Source of the DNA: Ciborinia camelliae
Taxonomy: Eukaryota; Ascomycota; Leotiomycetes; Helotiales; Sclerotiniaceae
Direction: 5' to 3'
Assembly (NCBI GenBank): GCA_025890175.1
Contig: JANPYM010000003.1
Location: 1,585,795 to 1,649,794, forward strand
Length of the DNA: 64,000 bases
Shown: positions 31,815 to 43,174 of the stretch, one piece after another
Layout of the letters: the number at the start of each line of letters is the position of its first letter
Position numbering within the stretch: position 1 is the first letter of the stretch
Position numbers and translations under genes: made by a program
The notes under the pieces: model-generated
Told to the model about the DNA's origin: nothing
The model's input: the letters and a program-made list of their open reading frames with translations, nothing else
Database searches by the model: none

Positions 31815-32042
31815 ATGTCACAAATACTACCTCCAACCAAAGCAAAGAATTGGAGTTGGGTACTCAATGGCATGTCGGGTAAGGCTCACAGACATTCATC
31901 TCCTGTCTATTGAGGCAGGAGACAATAACTTCCACATATTTGTTGATCAGGCTATCATGCCCGAGTTTTCTTTTGCGTTATAGGAGTTTTGGGTTTAGGT
32001 ATTCTTGCGGTACAGCTTTTTATTACTATGGGTGGAAATTGA
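31815..32042 (+). CDS. Possible small tail-anchored membrane protein, or G remnant
   Basis: ATG at 31815, an intron at 31879-31950 (GTAAGG...GATCAG) and a stop at 32040-32042 give 51 residues. The second half is one hydrophobic segment (Val-Phe-Phe-Cys-Val-Ile-Gly-Val-Leu-Gly-Leu-Gly-Ile-Leu-Ala-Val) near the C-terminus, so the product would be a single-pass, tail-anchored peptide. It directly follows pseudogene G but is not in frame with it through any intron I can see, and D/E/F have no such tail. It may equally be debris of another gene. Confidence 0.3.
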
Positions 32043-32580
32043 CATGAGAACCTCTGGTACTCGATAGAGTCAAAGATCAATCATTGTTCATATTCGAAGG
32101 AAATATTCGGATCTTGGTTGTCGGTCGCTCTTGGCCACCTAATAATAGGTAAAATTGAAGATTGGAACAGAATCTAATGCTATTACCATAGTTAGAGCCA
32201 CGTGGGACAGAAAGCCTGCAGGAAATATTGGTTGGAGAGCAGGAAATCCGAGCCTTTCACTTCATCTAACATATGTACCATATAGTAACATGTAATATTT
32301 ATCTATATGCCAGGAAAATTCTAGGTAAGAATGCAATAAGAAAGTCTCCTCCACTTTTGATCAACAAAAGTCTATTTGCATCTTGCTGAGCTGAAAACCA
32401 ACCAAGTGGGTGGCATAACAACGCAGCTCCGAATATGTACAAATAAATAGTATGAACCAAGGATACGCCCAGCGTTCCATGAAGGAATATATGAAAATGA
32501 AGGCATTCAACAGTGCCTTTATCGGCCAACCCTAGCCAGCTCAAACTCGAAAATCTTCATTCTAGTCACTTGACAAGAAT

Positions 32581-34005
32581 CTAAGAGGGGTTACATTGCG
32601 AATACCAAACGCTATAAACGACACAAGTTGTACCAGGTACACAAACAGTTCCACCGGTCCAGCCCTCTCCACCACATTGATTCCACTCATTGACAAGTCC
32701 TGCACCACTAGTCGAAGTGGCGCTCGCGCTGGTTGTCACAGTGGTGAGTGTCGAGCCTGGAGTTGTCGTTGTCGTTGCCGTTGCGGTAGCGGTAGTAGAC
32801 AGCGCTGGATTACCAAGATCAGCACTAACCGCATCAAGGTATCCATTATTGGCGTAAAGTTGACTCATATCCCACATCATCACACCTCCAAAACTAGAGA
32901 AGGTTTTTGAATATGCAATGACATTTGCAAGAGCGGTCCCAGAAATATAACCAGCACCAGCACCCGTGTTGGCGGGTATTCCTAGCATAACTTTGACTTT
33001 CGGGTTGAGAGATATGGTTTTGGCCCAGGTATCCCATACGGCGAAGTTGAAGTTCTGGCTTGCTGCACCGGCGACAAAGGACTGGATTCCGCAGTAATTA
33101 TTGTAGAATTGTACCCAGACAATGTCGAATGATACTGCTCCAGCTAGCATGGGACCATCAGCGGCGTCAGGGTATGGACACTGTGGAGCGGCGGAGAGAA
33201 GCCACGTCTTGGACTTATTTGCATTCATCAGTGAGCGGAGTTGATTCGCGAATGCAGGCATGTTTGATACAACGCTTTCAAAGTCAAAGTCAAAACCATC
33301 GACAACGGCTGTTCCGAATGGCCGGACTGCACTTGCGTTGTAGGGTCCAAACCACGACCAAACATTATTGGCAGCAGTGACAGCAGCAGCTGTACTGGTG
33401 AAACCACCTTCAGTGTAAGTGGCTCCACCTATGGAAAGTAGGATCGTCTTGCCATATGTTTTTTGGCATGTAGTGATATCGGCTCTAGTAGGGATGTTTA
33501 GACAGTGTAATTGATGTAAAGATGAAAACCTATACTTACTCGAGCTGCGAGCAGGAAAAGAGTGTAGATCCTGCAATTGCCGTGCATATATCTCCTTGAT
33601 TAGCAAAGTTGAGAACTGGTGTATTGACCGATAATAGGAACGCGAGAGGTATGATCTATGGCTTTGATTAAAATGGTGCAAGGGGGTTTTCAGAACAGCT
33701 CGTACATTTATTTTTGTATCTAGTTTATGTCAGTTTTGTTGGCATTTAGATTTCAGCTCTGAATACTTACTTGCGCAATAATAAGAGAGGCGTTGTTGCA
33801 CATAAGCTCCACTTCCCTGACCATATGAATTTTGTCCTACCCTGTATCAGTTCAAAGTCCCGAGTTTATCGTTTCGAGAAGTTCATATAATCTCACCCCA
33901 ATATACGGCAATGTTAGTCTGCGAGGCCGTATCGAAACCCGCAAGCACGGAAGGAATACCAGCCATGATGCCCACAAAAGGGGCAAGCTTGGAAAGTAAA
34001 AGCAT
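32581..34005 (-). CDS. Class III chitinase (GH18) with C-terminal CBM1
   Basis: Secreted endo-type chitinase acting on beta-1,4-GlcNAc chains of the fungal wall. Exons: 33897-34005, 33771-33836, ~33540-33655 and 32581-33484; about 395 residues. The signal peptide is followed by Asn-Ile-Ala-Val-Tyr-Trp-Gly-Gln-Asn-Ser and Gly-Ala-Tyr-Val-Gln-Gln-Arg-Leu. The GH18 core has Leu-Leu-Ser-Ile-Gly-Gly-Ala and the catalytic Asp-Gly-Phe-Asp-Phe-Asp-Phe-Glu (final Glu the proton donor). A Thr/Ser-rich linker leads to a type-1 carbohydrate-binding module ([14 protein letters not shown]). The junction between 33655 and 33771 does not close: exon 2 ends in phase 1, but the next exon, read from the TAG acceptor, needs phase 0. 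Either a 2-nt-remainder micro-exon is missed or there is an indel. Confidence 0.88.
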
Positions 34006-36366
34006 TGTTGGAGGATTGAGATAGTGCCTAACAATGCAGAGTATGCTGTAGACTGAATGAGATCCAGAAGCTTCGAAAAGTTCAGTAATTACAGCTGATC
34101 GAAGATGAAGGTGCAATTTCGACTTCTCTATTCGAATTGATCTTCATTTTAGATGCAGTACTCGAACACCTTATACCTACCTATTCCCCCCTGTTACCAC
34201 CTCGATCGAATGTTTACCGAACAGTGAATTTGTGACACCTCTGAAAGCGACCAAACGTTACCTAGGCACTCAGATAATTAAAATTTCCCAATTGCAACAT
34301 GATGTCCGAGTGGTAGCTCGGCATTGACATCCTGAAAGGCAAGAGGTCAAACGACAGTATTGATAATTTTCTTTGACGGGGATTCATAAAATCCAACATC
34401 TAGAGCCCGCTCCAGACTCACACACTCCAATTCTAAGGGAGGTAAGGGGTTGCCAAAATGACTTCTCAATGAGGAATTCAATATCCGCGAGGTTCGAACC
34501 TCATATCTCCTTTAGGTTGCGAATGTGATATCGAGCTCTCCTCGGGAACAAGAGATACTCCAAGAGTCATCACGGGCACGGAAACCGAAGATATTAAGGG
34601 GTGGAATCCAGTATGGTGGTGGTTAAGTTGCATGTCAGAGGCACATGGAATTACCTTTTCCCGACACATGCAAGCTATTGAATATCAAAATATGGAAGGT
34701 AACCTATTTGTACGTGATAAAATTCCCGGTCGATCGTCAGGGGTGAAAGATTGCCGATAAGCCACTTACTTGGTGGGATGAAGTAAAAAATAAGGGTGTG
34801 CAACCCAGCGCTTAAAGTAAAAGATATTGGCCTTGAAAAGGCTCAAAAGTGTATTGTAACGTAACGTTACTCGATGATATGATCATGCAGATTGTACAAA
34901 GTCGAATCAATCTCTGAGAAAATGCCAGAGAGTAATAGGTCAAATGTTTCAATTTGGCCATTTTCGGTCAGAAGACTTCTGCTCAAGGAATGAATGATCT
35001 AAATTCACCGACAGGTATTTGAGATAAGCAGATAGCAAGAAGATAGAAGATATACTACATATAAAACATGCGTGGAACATGAAGAGGTTTGAACACATCC
35101 TTACTAAAGAAGTTATCACGTCGATGTTCCACGAGATGATATTATTATGATGAGTGTTGGGTGTACATGTTTAGTAGTCAGGTAACCTTGGGGGAGAACC
35201 TCGGCATTAATCCGGGCACTAACCATTTTCGAAATGCTAATGTTCTCCTTTATTTTGTAACCAATAATATTTGAGTTTTGCATTGGTAACAAGTCAACTC
35301 GTGAACTCAGGGAGGGAGGAAAGGGAGAAGTATGGTATGTTGAAGTTTTGATGTTTTACTTCTTCGATATCTCGATGACATATCATAACTACCTATCCAG
35401 TACCGGTATCAGATGACATTACCCCACAATGTTTGAGAAGGAGCTCCGTGTAGGAAAGATCAGACGATTGACGCGTAGATAGGTAGTAGTGATAACGGGT
35501 GCTAATAATATGGTTGGTATCACGTGATAATGGGCTATTGACTACAGTGTACGAAGTAACTTGGAAGTACTAATAATAAGTATGAATCCAGTGCCCAGGT
35601 AGATCATTGGCGTCGGAGAGTTTCAAAACTATAAATTTAACAAACTTCCGAAGCTTGATAAATTCCGAGATATTGCTAGTTGTGGTGCAACGTGATTGGG
35701 GGCCACTTTTTGACGGTTATATCTGCTTATGTCATCAACGTAGTCAAGTGCCAAACCCAAACTTCACCTCAATCAACTTCATGGATGCATTCATCATTCA
35801 TCAACTTTCGCGCAAGAAGATTAATGCAACAAAAGAGAAATAAATAATAGTTCCCATCCATTTCAAGGGATTGAAAGATCTCGTATTGCCGCAAAACTGG
35901 AAAGTAATACTACACTCCCATACGGCATGGATCACAAAACTGCAAGATACAGTTTCTTGTTCAGTGAATATAGAGTGATGGCCTCCAGCTATAGAAGATT
36001 GTTCTATGTGAATATTGACCTCTTCTATTTTGCAGTTTGGTTTCGTTGGGTAGCCTTGCTGTCATGCAGATCGTTGAGACACTTAAAAGCACGTTTGAAG
36101 GCTTACTATAAAATGGCGTATCACAATAAATATCACTCAGTCAAACGGTCAGAAATTACTCTGAACTTGACTATCTGCTCAAAAGAAGCTGCTATAACTG
36201 TACCGCAGCACCTGCAGTCATGAACGTGGAATATTATCATGATCAACCACCCCCGGCCCACTTCATCATTTACTTTTTGAGGATTTATCAAATTCAAGCT
36301 TTGTATTTGAATCCTTCAAACTTGAATAATCGTTGGCGAGGAATATGTTTTGTAGAATATTTTCTT
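34006..36366. other. Intergenic region upstream of the chitinase
   Basis: About 2.4 kb. It has GAGGTTCGAACCTC, a 14-bp palindrome, at 34488-34501. Two stretches of gene-like length (35607-35843, 35927-36223) have no recognisable content. No gene supported. Confidence 0.45.
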
Positions 36367-36676
36367 TTTTTCGCCAACCCCTACGGGGTTGGTACGGGCA
36401 AGATGTTGTGACTAGCAAGATATCGCGGGTTTTGAAACGATTATAATTTTTGATATATATAATTTATTAAAAATCTAATTATATCAAATAAAAATTTGAT
36501 TTCGAATTAATAATATTATTAAAATTTAAATATTTCAAATATTGTTTTGATAAAATAATTGTTAATTCAAATGTATGATTTTGAATGTATTTTTTGAATT
36601 TTTTGAATTAAAAATATAAGCGAATTTTGTAACGCGACATTTTGCCCATACCAACCCCGTAGGGGTTGGCGAAAAA
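36367..36676. mobile_element. 310-bp foldback / MITE-like element with palindromic ends
   Basis: Terminal inverted repeats of about 46 bp (36367-36412 and 36631-36676) differ at only a few sites, mostly transitions. Each terminus starts TTTTTCGCC and contains the internal palindrome CCAACCCC-TAC-GGGGTTGG, then GGTAyGGGCAArATGT. The ~220-bp interior is extremely AT-rich and has no coding capacity. No clear target-site duplication was found in the T/A-rich flanks. A single related terminus lies at 51651-51693. The structure fits a non-autonomous DNA element, or a nuclear copy of a hairpin-flanked mobile GC cluster. Confidence 0.8.
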
Positions 36677-36843
36677 ATAGAAAAATAAAAAATCTCAACT
36701 TCAATATAAAATCACTATTCACCGCCAACGATTACGGGTCATAAAAATAATTCAATAATTCATAGAGTTATTCGCAAGTTCTGATGCAAGTATATTGACC
36801 TAATATACCCCCATTTAACATCAACACATACCATAATTGAATG

Positions 36844-37056
36844 CTATACCACCAAATTCCTAAAAGATTCCCCATCCAGCACATCTTGCACTACTTGCAA
36901 ACATTCCTCCCGATTCTGATTATCTGCATCTCTCTGGAAATTGTTTTGTTGCAGTCGAAGAGCATTTCCGTCATGATACTTCGACGCCCAAGTGACATCA
37001 TCCACTCACCATTCTTGATTCACATGGGCAACTGTAGTCGATTCTTGTACTGTCAT
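36844..37056 (-). pseudogene. Orphan coding-like segment with one internal stop
   Basis: From an ATG at 37056 the - strand frame runs 71 codons to a stop at 36844, broken only by a TGA at 37006-37008. It reads Met-Thr-Val-Gln-Glu-Ser-Thr, then after the stop Val-Asp-Asp-Val-Thr-Trp-Ala-Ser-Lys-Tyr-His-Asp-Gly-Asn, Leu-Gln-Gln-Asn-Asn-Phe-Gln-Arg and Cys-Leu-Gln-Val-Val-Gln-Asp-Val-Leu. Composition is clearly protein-like. The TGA could come from TGG by a G-to-A transition. The stop also overlaps a GTGAGT donor. Family not recognised; no neighbouring exons found. Confidence 0.35.
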
Positions 37057-37098
37057 TTCCCTTTTTTGATACAAATACAAGCAAGAAATTTGGACTAA

Positions 37099-38501
37099 AG
37101 AATACACAAAATGCTATAAAAATGTACCAAGTATCTGACCTCATAATGGAAAAAAAGGTGCCAAAAAATAGGGTTGAAGTGTAAACATCTCTTTGAGGAG
37201 TAAACTCCGGTTTTTTTTAAAGGTGCATGGCATAGATGTTTGGCCTCGGGGCTTCTCAGATAGTTAGAAGTGTTCTTACTTGCACTTCTTACTGTTGATT
37301 ATGTAGCTAAAAGTAAAGTGGAAGTTCATTAATTATCCCAAAAAGAAAAAGGGAGCAGAGATCACAGAGGAAGATGGGTATTACGTAATATCCAACACTT
37401 ACCATTGTGCCAACCGATCCGACAAATTCAAACTTAACTATGCAGGGTCTCGCTTATGATGACAATCACAGTAATAAGGAGGTACGTATTGCAACTACGG
37501 CCAATATCAGTAGTGGTTTTTCAACATTAATGACCTTTGGAGTAGGCACTACCAGATTTATATTTTAGCTATGCAGTCGTAAAATGTATTTACATACCAG
37601 ACTTAAGAATTCCTCATCCACAAAGTTGATGAGGGATGTATTACTCCGTACTAAATGCTAATGGCGTTATCATTATAGTGACGAAGGCTATGAATGAGCC
37701 AAATATGACCTCTAGTAGGCTATTACAGAGGAATGGCCAATCTTGATGGCCATAACTAGCTAGATAGTAGTGGAGCGTGGTAAGTACGTTAAAATTCATT
37801 CAATATGAAGTACGCCCCGTGCCCAACTGAAGTAAATCATATGATTATATTCATATTATCGCAAAAGTGGCTACCATATCGACTTCTAACAATAATTTCT
37901 CTGACAGCAAATACTAATGTCAGATGAAAAAATGCAAATAAGACTTATTTCTTTGGAATCCTCGGATCTAGGTATATCATCAAGTTTAGCCACGCGTCTG
38001 TAATCGCCTCATTTAGTTTTCCGTGCAATCAATTAATTTACGTGCGAAGTGGGATCATATGCCGTATTCATACCATTTTGAAGGGAAGAGAGCACAGCTT
38101 CCCAGTTTCAGGGGAAATCGAGGCAGCCAAACTGGGTTCTAACTTTCTCGGAAGCTTTTAATTGAAATCTACCCTCATAGCACGGGGCAACTGATCAACC
38201 TCAGCTCAATATCAAAGATATTTTCTTAGTCTTGAAGTCAATAATATCATTTCGATAGTTCCTACTATACTACTTTTATCCAACGCCGGTAGTAGGTTCC
38301 TATTCTGAAAACACATGAGCGTAACACTTTCCTCTATCTAGCACCGAATATCCTCAATTCTGATGTATTACAAACCATCAAATTGACACGAAAAGTTACC
38401 TCATTACCCGCAACTGCATCACACTGCCACCCAGTCAATTTTGCAACTCTCAATCAGACTTCTTTACAGAACCTGGCTCGGAGGTACTTTTCAGAGGAGC
38501 A
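37099..38501. other. Intergenic region
   Basis: About 1.4 kb downstream of the histidine-phosphatase gene. No open frame of note, RNA or repeat. Confidence 0.5.
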
Positions 38502-39769
38502 CTAAAAAGGGCCGGAAGAAAATGGTCGCTTCTTGCTCTCTTTCGTCTGCGTTAGTTCATACCTGACCCCACAAGGACCGTCGATGGTATCGAAGGAGAA
38601 AGACTTCATGTTGGCATTCCAGAACCTTTCCCTCCGATTGCGATTTGCACGGGCTGTAATGGGTGAGATTAGTTTGATGTTTTAAGATAGGCGGATATTT
38701 GAGGTTGGCTTAGCCATTGTAGACTGAAGTGACTCCCAAGACCCCAACAGCGCGCTATACTGATTGAAATTCTATAGGTGAAAGTGGAATCTCATGCGAG
38801 AAACAATAATCCAAATAAGAAACAAGAGAAAATCGACTTACAAGGACCCAATTCTGTCTTCAGCATGGCCTCTAGGAATCCAGAATGAGAGACAACGGCT
38901 ATCTCATATGGCTCATCTCCAGATGTAACAAGCTCCCCACTTCGAGTCTTCTCTTGGGCTATCTTAGCTAGTGTGAAAAGATGGTTTTTGACTGTCTGGG
39001 CTCTACTCTTATCCAGCGGTCCCTCACTAAGGAGCTCCCAATCAGGTTCATGGACTAGCTCGAATCCTATTTGTTGGCCATATTTTTCCTTGAGTTCAGG
39101 TAAGGGAGAACCCGTGCTACTTGTGGTACGGCCCCATTCTATGAGAACAGATAATTAGTCAATGTGTTAGGTATAATAGATGTATAATCTCTTACCGCGA
39201 AGTGCAGACCAAGCAACAGTCTTTACATTGCCAGTTTCCATAACATCCTTGAATGCAATGAGTGTGGTTTCAATGGTACGAGTCATTGAAGAGCATAAGA
39301 TGAGACTGATGTTACTCTCTGCGGGGAGGATTGTTCTTAGTTGCTCGCACTGCCGTTTGCCGTTTGCTGTCAGCCCCGGATCTGTGATACCCCAGATCCC
39401 AATGTTATGATATGCCTAGATTGGTCAGTTTGAAATCCTCATTATCTATATATTAATTTAGGTAGGGAGGCTTACCTCGGCATGTCTTATGAAATGAAAT
39501 ATCACACGGCGGTCTGATTGGCTAGTTGGCGAGGGACTTGAAATATCCGAGCGTGCAACAGGAGGTATAGAAGGAGACGAATGGCCACGAATGAGAGATG
39601 GTAGGATGGCGTGTACGTCTTTATCTTCGTCTGGCTCCTCTGATGTTGGCTCAAATCTAGCAGATTCTTGAGCTTTATTTTCTGGATGAGAGGCCGACGA
39701 TGCTATTGTACGCGCCGCACCAGATAGATCCTCTTCCGGTTGAGGTATTTCACCAACTTGATAAGACAT
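38502..39769 (-). CDS. Histidine phosphatase / phosphoglycerate mutase-like protein
   Basis: Exons 39476-39769, 39196-39415, 38842-39138 and 38502-38653 close at 320 residues; introns have GTAAG donors and TAG/CAG acceptors. Residues 1-~88 are a disordered Ser/Pro/Glu-rich extension. The domain then starts with Val-Ile-Phe-His-Phe-Ile-Arg-His-Ala-Glu-Ala-Tyr-His-Asn, the Arg-His-Gly-type motif whose His is phosphorylated. It continues with Asp-Pro-Gly-Leu-Thr-Ala-Asn-Gly, Ser-Ser-Met-Thr-Arg-Thr-Ile-Glu-Thr-Thr (phosphate-pocket Arg) and Val-Val-Ser-His-Ser-Gly-Phe (second catalytic His). It belongs to the broad fungal dPGM-like branch-1 family, whose members are mostly phosphatases rather than glycolytic mutases; the substrate cannot be told. 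A 17-bp minisatellite lies 215 bp upstream of the start codon. Confidence 0.9.
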
Positions 39770-42700
39770 GATATAATATAAATAGATTAAAGAAATCAAA
39801 AATATGACTTCGATAAGAGAACCTTGTGTAGGAATGTGTTAAATTTGTATGATGTACCACCAGACTTTTAGAATGTGGAAGTTGTTGATGTTAAAAAGAT
39901 AAATAGCTGAAATCTGGAGGAATATTTAAGCCACCGAGAGCAGCTGGGCTGTAGGTACTGATACTGTAGTGAGGTCAATACAGTCATTACAACAGACTCG
40001 TCATTACAACAGACTCGTCATTACAACAGACTTGTCATTACAACAGACTCATCATTACAACAGACTCATCATTACAACAGACTCATCATGTCCCATTTCT
40101 TATCGGCGATATCGAGTGAATGGAAGAGGGTGATTAAGTCTAGTGTCCATCGATAAGGATGAAGAGCCAGACAAGCCAGATTTTTATAAAAGATCAAAAC
40201 AAACAAATAAAAAGTTCAAAGAACCACCAGAATACGACAACTGCGACATTAAAAAAATATGTTTCTTATTCTCATTCTTTCCAGAAGCCGTACTATTTGT
40301 CTAGGTTGCTACTCATGTTCTTTTACCCGAGATTCGGATTTGGATGAGTAATGGGTGGAACAAAAGAAGCAGTGACTGGGAAGGCTCATACGGAGGATCG
40401 AGACTCGAGGAAGGCTACAATGAGAGTCATGGCATGTGTAGAGATGTGGGCTCAAGTCTTGACGGGTCAGTTCTGATTATTCTGCCTCTGCTAATCATAC
40501 TAATCTTCTTGAACCCTAGGTATTTGGAGAGCCACCATACTTATCAATAATGAAGCGACACCACACAAATATAGGAGATTAAGGCCACATTGCAACTGCT
40601 GAGTCTTTGGTAAAACTGATGATCATGAAGAAATAACGCGACTCGGAGGCGTATACAAGGTTGGATGTTGGTTTGCAGCATATAGCTAGTCCCTATTCTA
40701 GGGGTCTTTCTATGGTGTGGGAACTTGAATTGACGGTTTGGCAGAAGCAGGAATCTTCCGATACTAAAGCATCCGAGAGATACGAACCCGATTTAAAATA
40801 CTGCTCTCTGGGTATGATGGCGTTGGGGCGATGCGTCTGCGTGACAAGGCTGTTATTGGAAGTTATAACACGTTTGGAGAGACGGAGCAGCGGCTCATCT
40901 ATATGCACAAGAAGATGAAGGATGGAAGAGTATATATCTCCTATCACCCTTTGGATTGACCTGGGGATGTTCAAAATTCGCGATATACACTTACTCATTT
41001 TCTCCGCGCAGAGATATGACCTACGTCATCACGCAAATTTAGGTCGCGTTACAGACAAGCAATATTCTCAATCAGAGTTGTGTTTGAGAGCGATTCTACC
41101 ATCGCATACCTTGCGGTCGAAATATTACACTTAATAGACTCTCTGGTTCAATATAAGACTGAAGTTAGTCTATTGAGAACGTGAAAGCCTGCGAGATGGA
41201 ACTCACTGAGACTGATAAATTCCCACCTCTTTGCATTGAACGCGAGAGAGATACTGTCTCAAATTCGTCAGTATCAATCAGTTTTGATACAAACTCTGCT
41301 TTCATTCCCCTACACATTTTCTTGCACCCTCCATCCTCATTCCAATGAGTCCGATCCAAACTCAACATGGGCCGGAAAAGATACTTGGTCTCAGATCCGG
41401 GTAGGACTCTATAGCCCAATTCTTCAAGGCAAAGCAATCTCAATGTACTTGGCTTCACGGCTACGGATCATAAGGATCATCCGATCAGCTCTCAAGCGGG
41501 ATTTATTATGCGGGATCGGGTAATTCTGAAACATTGCTCGCAAGTGAGGCATTTTCTGTGACACCAAATGCCAATAGGCAAGGCCCTAGCCAAGGTAAAG
41601 AGTAGCGAAAATATACAGTTACATGACGGGTCCGTATGCACTGTTGCGTTGGCCTACACCAACCTATCCTTGGTAGTACATCAGGACCCACTTAATTGCA
41701 CCTTGGTCCTGGACCAGGACCAAAAACAATTTGAACTAGGACTTTGAAGCACTTTTGAGTAGGAAAAATAGAGGTTGTGCTACCCATGCTAGATATACTG
41801 GAAGCAGGCGCGGAGACAAAACAAAGTCCTCTTAAGCCACGGGAAAACCGAATCAGCCCAACTCCAAGTGCAAGTCCAAGTGTCCAAGTGTCCAAGTCTA
41901 GTAGAAAGAACTAATATTATATATATTATTCGAGAAAGTGTTGGTGGTGTTGTGGCCTTTGGACTTGAATGTGGTCTGAAAGTTTGACAGTAGGCTTCGC
42001 CCAAGTTCAGATTGAATTCCCACCGTTGAGACTAAGTGAAAGTGGATTGGAAAAACACTACATCATCCAAATGCTATTCTAGTAATCAAAGAAAGAAGGT
42101 TGATGATATAGTATGTTTTTGGATAATATGGATGAAGCGCGACGAGAAGTTAGCACTAGACCAATTCTTCTATGGCGATGGTAGCGACAAATTAAATTTG
42201 TTTTCACAAGTATCAACAAGCGCTACATAGTAAAGAGCCAGCCAGCTTACCAATACTTGAGGTGTCATGAACAAAATCATCAAAGCTCTCGATCCTCCGA
42301 TACTGGAAATGATTTACCTACCTACCATAATTCACAGTTGAGACAGGTAAGAAGTTCGAAGCAGATACATTCAAGGTCTTTCGTCCCAGGCCCAGAAGTA
42401 AAACCCCATGTTGAAGTCTGCCTCATTGCAACTTCCATGCGCCACTTCCAATCTCCTCTCCACGCCTAACTTCATCAGTTGTGGTGTCATATGCAATCCC
42501 ATCATGCATCATATGAAGGTTGTATACACATCTCGAGAACATTTTCTAGGTCCCAAGGTCTGAAGGCATAAGAGACCGATCGACCGCCAGCATGCCACGG
42601 ATTTGTGACGGGAGAGGCGGTAAAACTGGCGGGTGAACGGTAGAGAAAGAAGATGTATACAGATCTACTCAGTCGGTAGATCAACACTGGCATGTTACAT

Positions 42701-43174
42701 TTCACTTGGGTGAAGATGCAATGATCGTAGAAGAGTATTTGGGTGCGAAGATATAATCTTGCTAGCAAAGTATGCCGAATGCAGCGAGTATGGCAATGCA
42801 CAAGTGTACGAAATACTTGGGGAAAAAAAGAAACAGTGAGGTGGTAGAACAAAACACTAGAAGCATGTATATATCAATCCAAACAAAACTCAAGAGGAAA
42901 CTTTCGATTATGTTTTGAATTTCTCATCATGGCGATGCACTTTCAAGAAACTGCACCAATGTAGTCAGGCTTGCGAAATTATTCTATTCGCAGACTAAAA
43001 CTATCCCTATCATTGCCAAACGTACCAAGCAAGGTGATCTGACTCGTTCGATCTAGAGAAAAAAGCACGGAAGAATCATACCATAAGACCCGCACACCAA
43101 GAATATCCGTCGCGAGTGATGATTGGTATCCTAGCACACTGGATATGAGTTAAGCCCGCAAAATCCCTTTCCAC
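39770..43174. other. 3.4-kb intergenic region
   Basis: Promoter of the histidine-phosphatase gene, then ~3 kb without a supportable gene. Other items: a perfect inverted repeat TTGGTCCTGG-A-CCAGGACCAA (41703-41723) and CCAAGTGT repeats near 41877-41896. Scattered frames of 60-116 codons show no recognisable protein features. Confidence 0.5.
39984..40089 (+). repeat. 17-bp minisatellite, six copies
   Basis: Six tandem copies of TCATTACAACAGACTCG-like units (39984-40000, 40001-40017, 40018-40034, 40035-40051, 40052-40068, 40069-40085) plus a partial copy. Copy 3 has CTTG; copies 4-6 have CTCA. It lies in the promoter of the - strand histidine-phosphatase gene, whose start is at 39769. Confidence 0.95.

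Noticed and set aside
34301..34510. tRNA-like blocks (GTCCGAGTGGTAGCTCGG and GGTTCGAACC)
   Set aside because: The two boxes are ~180 bp apart, and no cloverleaf or 7-bp acceptor stem can be drawn on either strand.
36841..37098. 85-codon + strand frame
   Set aside because: It is the antisense of the more protein-like - strand segment and has biased Ile/Leu composition.
39984..40089. CRISPR array
   Set aside because: The 17-bp units abut with no spacers and the genome is eukaryotic; it is a minisatellite.
40159..42852. Several frames of 60-116 codons between the histidine-phosphatase gene and gene I
   Set aside because: They overlap one another on both strands, lack splice-consistent extensions and show no protein family features.
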